Assembly: GCA_905215725.1 (NCBI GenBank)
Contig: CAJMRD010000023.1
Location: forward strand, 1-26,851
Direction of reading: 5' to 3'
Source of the DNA: an uncultured bacterium
Lineage (GTDB): Bacteria; Actinomycetota; Coriobacteriia; Coriobacteriales; Coriobacteriaceae
DNA: 26,851 nucleotides
The notes beneath the pieces are model-generated. The model was not told the origin of the DNA and did not search any database. It worked only from the letters and a program-made list of their open reading frames with translations. The translations under genes and the position numbers were made by a program. Shown piece after piece: positions 13,426 to 20,403 of this stretch. How positions within the stretch are numbered: position 1 is the stretch's first letter; each line of letters begins with the position of its first letter.

Positions 13426-15177
13426 ATGGAAACGATCATCAACGTCGACGATGTCTCGTTCTCCTATGGCACGCAGACCGAGCAGGCGCTCAGCCACATC
13501 TCGCTCAGCGTGAACAAGGGAGATTTCATCGGCATCATCGGACCCTCGGGCGCCGGCAAGTCCACGCTTGCCGCCTGTCTGTCGGGCGCCGTGCCCCACC
13601 ACTACACCGGCACGTTCTTTGGGTCCGTCATGGTCGACGGCCACGACACCTGCGAAGTCTCGCTCACCGACGTGTCGCAAATCGTCGGCAGTGTGCTGCA
13701 GGATATCGACACGCAGATGGTCGCTTCGGTCGTCGAGGACGAGATGCTCTTTGGCCTCGAGAACTTTGGCGTTCCCCACGACCAGATCGAGCAGCGCGTG
13801 AGCGAAACGCTCAAGACCGTCGGCATCAGCGACCTGCGCGACCGCGAGATCGCCACGCTCTCGGGTGGACAGAAGCAAAAGGTAGCCATCGCCGCCATCC
13901 TCGCCATGCGCCCGCACGTCTTGGTTCTCGACGAGCCCACCGCGGCACTCGACCCCGCCAGCTCCACGCTGGTCTTCGAGACGCTGCGTGAGGCAAACCG
14001 CACACTTGGAATCACCATCGTCGTCGTTGAGCAAAAGGTCGCCCTGCTCTCGGAGTACTGCAACCGCGTGCTCGTGCTCAACCATGGCGAAATTGCGCTG
14101 CAGGGCGAGCCGCACGAGGTCTTCGCGCATACCGACGAGCTCCGTGCCATCGGCGTCGACTGCCCTCGCGTCACGCGCATCTTCAATAGCCTCGAGGCCG
14201 ATGGCCTGGTAAGCGGTACCCCTTGCTTGGATGTCGATGAGGCCGAGCGCATGATTTCGGGCATCGTCGACCCCGCACGCGCGGCTATCGAAGCCCAGGC
14301 GCCCGCCGGTTCCCCGCATGCACCGTCGTTGCGCCCTCATGCCAAGGACGCCGAACCCGTACTCACCTTCGACCATGTTGAGTTTGCCTATCCCAATGGC
14401 GGCGCTGCCGTACACAACCTTAGCCTGACGCTCTATCCTGGCGAGCTCGTGGGCATCGTCGGCCAAAACGGCGCCGGCAAGACCACGCTCACCAAGCTGC
14501 TCACGGGCCTGCTCAAGCCCGCATCGGGCAGCGTGCGCGTTACAGGCCTGGACACGGCATCGGTTCCCACAAGCCGCATCGCACGCGAGGTGGCAACGCT
14601 TTTCCAGAACCCCGACCGCCAGATCTGCAAGGACACCGTGCTCGACGAGGTCGCCTTTGGCCTGGAGCTTACCGGCATCGACCGTGCCGAGGCGCTGCGT
14701 CGCGCCCAGCTCGTCATCGATCGCTTTGGCTTGCCGGCCGACGAGGCGCCCTTCTCGCTGTCGCGCGGCCAGCGCCAGATGGTGGCACTTGCCTCCGTCG
14801 TAGTGGTTGAACCCAAGATCGTAGTGCTTGACGAGCCCACGAGCGGCCTTGATTACCGCGAGTGCATGACCGTCATGGAAACAGTGCGCACCATGGCCGA
14901 GCGTGGCTGCGCCGTAATCATGGTCTGCCACGATATGGAAGTCGTCTCGGATTTTGCCGAGCGCATTGTGGTAATGGCCGACGGTCGCATCCTCGACCGC
15001 GGCCGCACGCACGAGCTATTCTCGAACATCGATCTCATGCGGCGTGCCTACGTGGAGCCTCCCCAGGTTATTGAACTCTCGCGCCGTCTGGCATCTTCCG
15101 TCTCGCCCGCTTTTGCGCAGGTGAGCGAGGTCACCGATGTCGTTCGAATTACCAAGGAGATGGTCCACCGTGGTTAA
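13426..15177 (+). CDS. ecfA: ECF transporter energy-coupling ATPase, two fused ABC domains
   Basis: A 583-residue cytosolic ATPase formed by two ABC domains that correspond to EcfA1 and EcfA2 in one chain. Domain 1 has Walker A GPSGAGKST (39-47), signature LSGGQ (145-149) and Walker B LVLDEPTAALDP. Domain 2 has GQNGAGKTT (346-354), signature LSRGQ (445-449; Arg in place of Gly) and VVLDEPTSGLD. A linker of about 60 residues separates them. The protein powers S/T component transport by ATP hydrolysis. The gene overlaps the T-component start by 8 nt, indicating translational coupling. The start ATG at 13426 has GAAAGG upstream. Upstream of it lies the inverted repeat, and its transcript probably begins at the leader promoter. 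A separate promoter in the gap is not excluded. Confidence 0.93.
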   Translation: METIINVDDVSFSYGTQTEQALSHISLSVNKGDFIGIIGPSGAGKSTLAACLSGAVPHHYTGTFFGSVMVDGHDTCEVSLTDVSQIVGSVLQDIDTQMVASVVEDEMLFGLENFGVPHDQIEQRVSETLKTVGISDLRDREIATLSGGQKQKVAIAAILAMRPHVLVLDEPTAALDPASSTLVFETLREANRTLGITIVVVEQKVALLSEYCNRVLVLNHGEIALQGEPHEVFAHTDELRAIGVDCPRVTRIFNSLEADGLVSGTPCLDVDEAERMISGIVDPARAAIEAQAPAGSPHAPSLRPHAKDAEPVLTFDHVEFAYPNGGAAVHNLSLTLYPGELVGIVGQNGAGKTTLTKLLTGLLKPASGSVRVTGLDTASVPTSRIAREVATLFQNPDRQICKDTVLDEVAFGLELTGIDRAEALRRAQLVIDRFGLPADEAPFSLSRGQRQMVALASVVVVEPKIVVLDEPTSGLDYRECMTVMETVRTMAERGCAVIMVCHDMEVVSDFAERIVVMADGRILDRGRTHELFSNIDLMRRAYVEPPQVIELSRRLASSVSPAFAQVSEVTDVVRITKEMVHRG

Positions 15178-15916
15178 CGTCATCGACTACATGCCAGGCG
15201 ATACGCTGCTGCATCGCCTGAATCCCGTCGTCAAACTGGGCCTCGCCGCCGCCATCATCGTCGGCATCTTCTTGTCCGACACCTACGTGGCGCTGCTGGG
15301 CTTTTTGGCACTCACCCTTGCGCTGGGTGCCTATGCCGGCGTCGTCGACCGTCTGTTCTCGCTGCTCAAGTTGCTGATTCCGCTCGCGCTTATCATGCTG
15401 GTGCTCCAGCTGGCCTTTATGCGCGATGGCAACGTGGTGTGGGGCTTTATCACCGACACGGGCCTCATCACAGGATCGAAGGCCTGCCTGCGCCTGCTGG
15501 GTGTGGCGTTACCGCTCATCCTCATGCTCATGGTGACCAAGCTCAACGACCTTGCCAACGCCTGCGTCGAGGTGCTGCACGTGCCGTATCGCTATGCCTT
15601 CACCTTTACCACGGCGCTGCGCTTTGTGCCGGTGTTTGGTCAGGAGATGAACGCCATCATGGAGGCGCAGACCGCACGCGGCGTCGAGTACGACACCAAG
15701 AACCCCATCAAGAAGCTTAAGCTCATGCTGCCACTGTGTGTGCCACTGCTCATCTCGAGCGTGGGCAAGACCGATGCCACAGCCTTGGCGGCAGAACAGC
15801 GCGGCTTCTATCTGCGTACGCGCACCAGCTCGTACAAGCGCTACCCCATCAAGGGCCTGGACATCGCCGTGCTCATCGTCAGCATCGCCCTCATCGCCAT
15901 CGGCTTCCTGTTCTAG
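15170..15916 (+). CDS. ecfT: ECF transporter T component
   Basis: A 248-residue membrane protein with about five to six transmembrane segments, the transmembrane coupling subunit of ECF transporters. The two characteristic coupling motifs with Ala/Gln-Arg-Gly are seen as QTARGVEYDT (about residues 170-180) and EQRGFYLRT (about 208-216); they sit in the cytoplasmic helices that bind the EcfA ATPases. I start at GTG 15170, which overlaps the ecfA stop and has AAGGAG upstream; an ATG at 15137 inside ecfA is possible but has no ribosome site. It is the last gene of the operon, ending at a strong terminator. Confidence 0.9.
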   Translation: MVNVIDYMPGDTLLHRLNPVVKLGLAAAIIVGIFLSDTYVALLGFLALTLALGAYAGVVDRLFSLLKLLIPLALIMLVLQLAFMRDGNVVWGFITDTGLITGSKACLRLLGVALPLILMLMVTKLNDLANACVEVLHVPYRYAFTFTTALRFVPVFGQEMNAIMEAQTARGVEYDTKNPIKKLKLMLPLCVPLLISSVGKTDATALAAEQRGFYLRTRTSSYKRYPIKGLDIAVLIVSIALIAIGFLF

Positions 15917-15945
15917 TTCACCACCGACAGCAACAGCCCAACGCA

Positions 15946-15982
15946 AAAGGCCTCGGCTCGCACCAAACGAGCCGAGGCCTTT
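15946..15982 (+). terminator. Terminator of the ECF operon
   Basis: A perfect 15-bp stem, AAAGGCCTCGGCTCG (15946-15960) with CGAGCCGAGGCCTTT (15968-15982) on a CACCAAA loop, 29 nt after the ecfT stop. It may also work in the other direction for the racemase gene's convergent transcript. Confidence 0.9.
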
Positions 15983-16041
15983 ACTGTTTCACCAGATAAA
16001 ACCTACCAAAATAAACCTGTCCCTTTTTGGCAGGCCGGAAG

Positions 16042-16788
16042 CTAGAGGCGGTAGGGGGCGCCGCTGCGGATGATGGATTCGCGCACCAGGACATCCATGG
16101 CGTCGAGGGTGATCTCGGGCATCTCTCGGTACTTCTGTAGCACCGATAGCTCGGTGCAGGCCAGAATGACGCGGTCGCAGCCGCTACGGGCGAACTCCCA
16201 CATCACGCGGTCGAACTTATCCATATCGGGCTCACGTCCGGCCTTCACATCATCGTAGATAAGCGACATCACATCGTTCTGACGTTTCTCGCTGGGATAG
16301 ACAACCTCAACACCCGCAGCCTTACATTCGCGGCCGTAGACACCCGCGCCCACGGTTCCGTCGGTGCCCATGATGCCGATCTTATGCACCGGCTCGGCCG
16401 GCATACTCAGGTTGGGGTCGAACTCGCACTCCCCCATCACCGCACCCGCAAGGGCATAACGAACCGACTCACGCGGCATGTGGATAATCGGCACCTTCGT
16501 AAACGACTGGATCTGGTCGTAGAAGTAGTGTGACGTGTTGCAGGGAATGGCAATGTGCGCACAGCCCAGCGACTCGAGTGCCTGGGCACACTCTTTCATG
16601 GTCGCCAGCAGCTTGGCATGCTCGCCGGTCTTAATGGCCAACGTGCGGTCGGGCATGGTCGACTTGGAGAGCACCACCATGTCGATATGTTCCTGATCGC
16701 AGGCAGCAGCCGTATGACGCACCACCTGATCGTAGTAATACGACGTGGCCTCGGCGCCCATGCCGCCGATAACTCCCAGCTTTTCCAT
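16042..16788 (-). CDS. Aspartate/glutamate racemase family protein
   Basis: A 248-residue cofactor-independent amino-acid racemase. The two catalytic cysteines are visible in IPCNTSHYF (Cys83) and LACTELSVL (Cys211), and the N-terminal LGVIGGMGAEATSYYYDQV is typical of the aspartate racemase branch, which differs from MurI glutamate racemases. AAGGAGG stands 5 nt before the ATG at 16788. It follows a D-aspartate-ligase-like gene on the same strand by 84 nt containing a hairpin. That arrangement mirrors the racemase-ligase pair known in Enterococcus faecium, where the racemase supplies D-Asp for the peptidoglycan side chain. The likely role is production of D-aspartate in the cytosol; free glutamate racemisation cannot be excluded. 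Confidence 0.9.
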   Translation of the reverse strand: MEKLGVIGGMGAEATSYYYDQVVRHTAAACDQEHIDMVVLSKSTMPDRTLAIKTGEHAKLLATMKECAQALESLGCAHIAIPCNTSHYFYDQIQSFTKVPIIHMPRESVRYALAGAVMGECEFDPNLSMPAEPVHKIGIMGTDGTVGAGVYGRECKAAGVEVVYPSEKRQNDVMSLIYDDVKAGREPDMDKFDRVMWEFARSGCDRVILACTELSVLQKYREMPEITLDAMDVLVRESIIRSGAPYRL

Positions 16789-16832
16789 CGCCGCCTCCTT
16801 GGTGACGCTTGCGCAATTACGCGTATCATACC

Positions 16833-16865
16833 CGCGCCCGCCCGATGCAAACCGGACGGGCGCCG
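16833..16865 (-). other. Hairpin between D-Asp ligase and racemase genes
   Basis: On the minus strand GCGCCCGTCCG pairs with CGGGCGGGCGC (11 bp with one G-T) around a 8-nt loop, in the 84-nt gap. A TATGAT box follows, so the racemase may have its own promoter in addition to read-through. No T-run is seen after the hairpin. Confidence 0.5.
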
Positions 16866-16872
16866 CGCTCAT

Positions 16873-18129
16873 CTACTTGTAATACGTCTTGAACAGCTTA
16901 AAGTGGCGCAGCTTGGTGTGCCACATGCGCAGCCAGCGGTTAAAGACAAAGTCGCCCTTCATAAACGAAGGGTCGGCGCCCTTGCCTTCCTTGTCCAGGC
17001 GATGCACCTTAGCGCGCAGCTCGGGATCCTTGACGTACTTGTCGACGACGCCCATGGGGACGACCATCCACAGGGCCTCGTCCTGCGCCGTCACAAACTC
17101 CGGCTCAAACGGGCGGTTGAACACATACTCGTCCACCACATACTTGGCAACGTTAAAGCCGCTGTTGGTAACGTAGTAGTTGCTGCGACCCTGGCGCGTG
17201 TTGAAATCGAAGAACTTAAACGAGCCATCGCGCTCGTCGTACTTAACGTCAAAGTTGGAATAGCCCACAAAGTGAAGGTCCTCGAGCAACTTGCGCACGC
17301 CGCCCATGAGCTCGTCGTTGGGTTCGGTAATGATACAGGCATGGTTGCCGACACCGTGGGGCTGATGCTCCTCGAGCAGCACATGGCCCAGGCACATCAT
17401 GCGGACCTTACCGTTGCGGTCGGAATAGCTGGTGAGCACGCGCATGTACTCGTCGTTGCCGGGCACGCGATCCTGCAAGATCAGATCGTCGGTGTAGCCG
17501 CTGGCATACGAATCGCGAATGACCTGTTCCAGCTCGGCGCGGTCGGCAATCTCATAGGCCTTCTTCTGGCCCTCGAACTCATGCTGCCACCACATGATGC
17601 CGTCAGAAGGCTTCAGAATCATCGGGTAAGGAAAATCGATCTGGTCGAGCACTTCGGCAGGCGCCTCACCCTGGGCATTGAGCATCGCCTTGGTAAAGGT
17701 AAACGTGTGCGGATAGGGCACGCCATGCTTCTCGCACAGCTCGTAGAAGATCTCCTTCTTCTGGCACTGCTCGAGCATACTGTAGGGCGCGTAGGGAGCG
17801 ACGATGTTATCCGCCAGCTCATGAGCATCCTTGGCCTGAGCCACGAGAGCGACATAGTTGTCGCCACAGCCCACAAGGACAATCGTCTTATCGGCATGCG
17901 TTTGGGCAATGCCGTTGACGGTTTTGAGCATCACGGGCATGGTGTCGATATCCACGTTGGGCGTGTAGTCGATAATCTGGCTGCGGTACGCGGGACCCGT
18001 CTGATACTTGCCAAAGACCAGACTCTTGACCTGGTACTCCTCGTAGAAGGCGCGCGCCACCGAATAGGCGTTGATGTCGCCACCGAGCAGCACGGGAATG
18101 AACTCGCGCTCTGTAAACTGCAATGCCAT
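16873..18129 (-). CDS. ATP-grasp D-aspartate ligase-like protein
   Basis: A 418-residue ATP-grasp enzyme. The N-terminal FIPVLLGGDINAYSVARAFYEEY resembles the N-terminus of E. faecium Aslfm, the ligase that adds D-Asp to the Lys of the peptidoglycan precursor. Central ATP-grasp features include YPMILKPSDGIMWW and LILQDRVPGNDEYMR, and the metal-binding C-terminal stretch is KFFDFNTRQGRSNYYV. The adjacent aspartate racemase gene supports a D-amino acid substrate. Expected function: attachment of D-aspartate to the stem peptide, used as cross-bridge in the wall. Some ATP-grasp proteins of this size have other carboxylate-amine ligase roles, so the exact acceptor is inferred. AGGAAG lies before ATG 18129. 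It is divergent from the MOSC gene. Confidence 0.82.
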   Translation of the reverse strand: MALQFTEREFIPVLLGGDINAYSVARAFYEEYQVKSLVFGKYQTGPAYRSQIIDYTPNVDIDTMPVMLKTVNGIAQTHADKTIVLVGCGDNYVALVAQAKDAHELADNIVAPYAPYSMLEQCQKKEIFYELCEKHGVPYPHTFTFTKAMLNAQGEAPAEVLDQIDFPYPMILKPSDGIMWWQHEFEGQKKAYEIADRAELEQVIRDSYASGYTDDLILQDRVPGNDEYMRVLTSYSDRNGKVRMMCLGHVLLEEHQPHGVGNHACIITEPNDELMGGVRKLLEDLHFVGYSNFDVKYDERDGSFKFFDFNTRQGRSNYYVTNSGFNVAKYVVDEYVFNRPFEPEFVTAQDEALWMVVPMGVVDKYVKDPELRAKVHRLDKEGKGADPSFMKGDFVFNRWLRMWHTKLRHFKLFKTYYK

Positions 18130-18250
18130 GGAAACTTCCTATCATGAACTGCCCACACAACGGGCGGTCTTTGCGCAACTGATTCATTCTAGCGTGCCAA
18201 GCCGCCGGCGCCCAAAGCTCCACCGTATCTATGGCAATCGACGTAATCGT

Positions 18251-18273
18251 CCAGCACGAAGGCCAGCACGAAG
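18251..18273. repeat. Two 11-bp direct repeats upstream of the D-Asp ligase
   Basis: CCAGCACGAAG occurs at 18251-18261 and again at 18263-18273, a 12-bp period. It is in the divergent control region between the D-Asp ligase and MOSC genes and might be a regulator site or chance. Confidence 0.4.
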
Positions 18274-18283
18274 ACGGCGCTCA

Positions 18284-18325
18284 CCGTTGTATGACAACGG
18301 GCAATGAACCTACCATTGTTGTAGG
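18284..18325. promoter_or_regulatory. Dyads in the ligase/MOSC divergent region
   Basis: CCGTTGT-ATG-ACAACGG (18284-18300) is a perfect 17-bp dyad; CCTAC (18309-18313) and GTAGG (18321-18325) form a second, weaker one. The nearby TTGTAT and TACCAT boxes, 18 nt apart, could be a weak promoter for the MOSC gene. The rest of the 234-nt gap shows no convincing ORF. Confidence 0.4.
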
Positions 18326-18363
18326 ATTCAGCGTATTGACATCCTCGAGCGAAAGGCGCACAC

Positions 18364-18996
18364 GTGCCCCAAGACCATCCGACCGATAATCCCATCCTCA
18401 ATGCCGCGAGGCGCGAGCTGGCGGAACGTGCGAAAGCGACCGCTCCCCTGTGCACGGCAGACGACGCCTACAACGGGCCTGCCCGTATCGTCTCAATCAA
18501 CACGTCGGAGCACAAAGGCACGCGTAAGTCACCCGTCGCCGACGGGCACGACACCGTCATCGAGCAGTTTGGCCTCGCCTCCGATGCGCACGCCGGGCAT
18601 TGGCACCGTCAGGTTTCCTTTTTGGCCGCAGAGTCCATCCAGACGGCGCAGGCCCGCGGACTCGATGTGCGCAAGGGTGACTTTGGAGAGAACTTCACAA
18701 CCCGGGGCATCAACCTGCTCTCGCTCCCCTTGGGCACACAGCTCAAGCTTGGAAGCGACGTGCTCGTCGAAATCAGCCAAATCGGCAAGGTCTGCCACAC
18801 CCGTTGCGCCATCTACTATCTCGCCGGCGACTGCATCTTTCCCCACGAGGGCGTTTTCGGCGTGGTACTAAAGGGCGGAGAGGTCTACGCCGGCGACGAT
18901 ATCCAGGTAATCAAACTCGGCGACGGCACCTGTTCGTTCACCCCCGCCGAGGCCCTCGAAGAGATTGAGCAGGCTCGCCAGAAGGGCACGCTGTAG
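18364..18996 (+). CDS. MOSC-domain protein
   Basis: A 210-residue protein. The MOSC domain runs from about residue 38 (PARIVSINTSEHKGTRKSP) to 185. The fold's conserved features are visible: FGLASDAHAGHWHRQVSFLAAES, GDFGENFTTRGINL and KVCHTRCAIYY with Cys144 and Cys148; the first Cys is in the position expected for cofactor sulfur or Moco binding. MOSC proteins bind molybdenum cofactor or act in sulfur/N-hydroxyl chemistry; no molybdopterin genes are in the window, so the role is open. GTG 18364 is used as start because GAAAGG lies 7 nt upstream and no ATG is closer. The ~25-residue N-terminal helix before the domain is an extension of unknown use. Confidence 0.87.
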   Translation: MPQDHPTDNPILNAARRELAERAKATAPLCTADDAYNGPARIVSINTSEHKGTRKSPVADGHDTVIEQFGLASDAHAGHWHRQVSFLAAESIQTAQARGLDVRKGDFGENFTTRGINLLSLPLGTQLKLGSDVLVEISQIGKVCHTRCAIYYLAGDCIFPHEGVFGVVLKGGEVYAGDDIQVIKLGDGTCSFTPAEALEEIEQARQKGTL

Positions 18997-19064
18997 TTAT
19001 AAAACCCCACGTTGAGATGGCTTTTACAGCCCAAAACTCCTCTCAAACAGAGCTCTGTAACGTT

Positions 19065-19167
19065 AAAGTTGAACTCTATGGTTTCTCAACAATTCATCAT
19101 AACTGCAGGTCAAAGCCAAAGCCTCAAGTTCAACTTGACCCTTTGGGACCTTTAAGGTTCAAGTTGA
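19065..19167. repeat. Repeated AAGTTGA motifs and dyads upstream of a secreted wall hydrolase
   Basis: AAAGTTGAAC (19065-19074), the perfect palindrome CAAGTTCAACTTG (19125-19137) and TTCAAGTTGA (19158-19167) share a core. A perfect 11-bp dyad ACCTTTAAGGT lies at 19148-19158. A -10-like TAGAAT follows at 19183-19188. The spacing suggests a cluster of regulator half-sites controlling the gene at 19231. Confidence 0.45.
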
Positions 19168-19230
19168 GGTCGAAAGCAGTAGTAGAATACCGTTCGAACC
19201 ATAACCTACGATTGATTGCAGAGGGACTGG

Positions 19231-20364
19231 ATGCAGCATTCGAATCATCGCACCGCAGCGCTCATTGCGTCGAAGCCGGCTCGTATCATCACGAGCGCCG
19301 CGCTCGCCGTTGCGCTGACGGCCACGCCGATGCTCTCCCCCGTTGCGGCGTATGCCGCCTCGCAGGCAACGCAGGACCAGCTTTCCGCAGCCCAGCAGAA
19401 GATCGAAGCCGCCACGAGCGCCTACAACGACGCCCGCACCAAACTCGATGACCTGCAAAAGCAGATTGACTCCAATGAGGCAAGCATCGAGGAAATCGAG
19501 GCTAAGCTTCCCGAGCAGCAGGCCAAGGCAAGTTCCGCCATGCGCGATCTGTACAAGTATCAGAAGGGCACCAATCCCATCGTGAGCTTCCTGGTCAACG
19601 CGCAGAGCCTGGGTGAGTTCATCACGACCTGCAAATACACCAACCAGATCACGAGCTCGAGCGTCGACGAGATCGAAGAGCTCAATAACATGCAAACCGA
19701 ACTCGAGCAGAACAAGGCTGAGCTCCAGCAGGCCAAGTCTCAGCTTGAGGCGGAGCAGAAAAACGCCGAGGACGCGCTGGCGCAGGCCCAGCAGCTCCGC
19801 AGCGAGGCACAGGCAAAAGCCGAGCAGGAAAATGCCGCCGAGCTTGCCAAGCTTGAGGCCGATAAGGCCGCTGCCGCCGAGAAGCTCTCGGGCGAGGGCG
19901 TAAGCGGCAGCAATTCCAGCAGCCAGGCCACCAACACCAACACCACCATCGACACCACGGTGAACAACGCCAATACCGGTAGCTCCGATTACGATTCGTT
20001 CATTAATGAGTGGACAGGCCGCATCGACAATTATCTCGCCGGCTCCCCCATGGCAGGCCAGGGCTATAACTTTGCCGTCGCCGCTTGGAATACCGGTGTC
20101 GACCCCCGTTGGTCCCCCGCCATCGCCTGCATCGAGAGCACCAAGGGTGCTTATTGCGCCAATTCTTACAACGCCTGGGGCTGGAGTGCCCGCGGCGGCG
20201 GTTGGCGCAGCTTTGGCAGCTGGAGCGAGGGCATCTCCGCTCACGTTGCCTATCTGGGCGCCAACTACGGCTCCACCCTTACCCCGGCAGCGGCCAAAAA
20301 GTACTGCCCGCCCACGTGGCAGGACTGGTACAACAAAGTCGCCGCTCAGATGAACCGCATCTAA
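19231..20364 (+). CDS. Secreted coiled-coil cell-wall hydrolase with lysozyme-like domain
   Basis: A 377-residue exported protein from ATG 19231 (AGAGGG upstream). It has a signal peptide (1-44; ITSAALAVALTATPMLSPVAAYA). Residues ~45-225 form a long coiled coil with the interruption LYKYQKGTNPIVSFLVNAQSLGEF, which resembles the N-terminal domain of PcsB/CwlO/RipC-type division hydrolases that are activated by FtsEX. A Ser/Asn/Thr-rich linker follows, then a ~110-residue C-terminal domain with AVAAWNTGVDPRWSPAIACIES (a candidate catalytic Glu in CIES) and NAWGWSARGGGWRSFGSW, typical of lysozyme/transglycosylase or glucosaminidase folds. The expected role is peptidoglycan cleavage during growth or division. 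The exact glycosidase type is not settled. Confidence 0.85.
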   Translation: MQHSNHRTAALIASKPARIITSAALAVALTATPMLSPVAAYAASQATQDQLSAAQQKIEAATSAYNDARTKLDDLQKQIDSNEASIEEIEAKLPEQQAKASSAMRDLYKYQKGTNPIVSFLVNAQSLGEFITTCKYTNQITSSSVDEIEELNNMQTELEQNKAELQQAKSQLEAEQKNAEDALAQAQQLRSEAQAKAEQENAAELAKLEADKAAAAEKLSGEGVSGSNSSSQATNTNTTIDTTVNNANTGSSDYDSFINEWTGRIDNYLAGSPMAGQGYNFAVAAWNTGVDPRWSPAIACIESTKGAYCANSYNAWGWSARGGGWRSFGSWSEGISAHVAYLGANYGSTLTPAAAKKYCPPTWQDWYNKVAAQMNRI

Positions 20365-20374
20365 GTGCAACTGC

Positions 20375-20403
20375 AAAGGGCCCCAATGGGGCCCTTTTCT
20401 TTT
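20375..20403. terminator. Bidirectional terminator between wall hydrolase and kinase genes
   Basis: AAAGGGCCCC (20375-20384) pairs with GGGGCCCTTT (20388-20397); TTTTCTTTT follows on the plus strand. It closes the wall-hydrolase gene and, read in reverse, the convergent kinase gene. Confidence 0.88.

Noticed and set aside
13411..15012. 533-residue minus-strand ORF
   Set aside because: Shadow of the double-ABC ATPase with Walker and signature motifs on the plus strand.
16555..18147. 530-residue plus-strand ORF
   Set aside because: Opposite to the D-Asp ligase-like and racemase genes; no convincing motifs or ribosome site.
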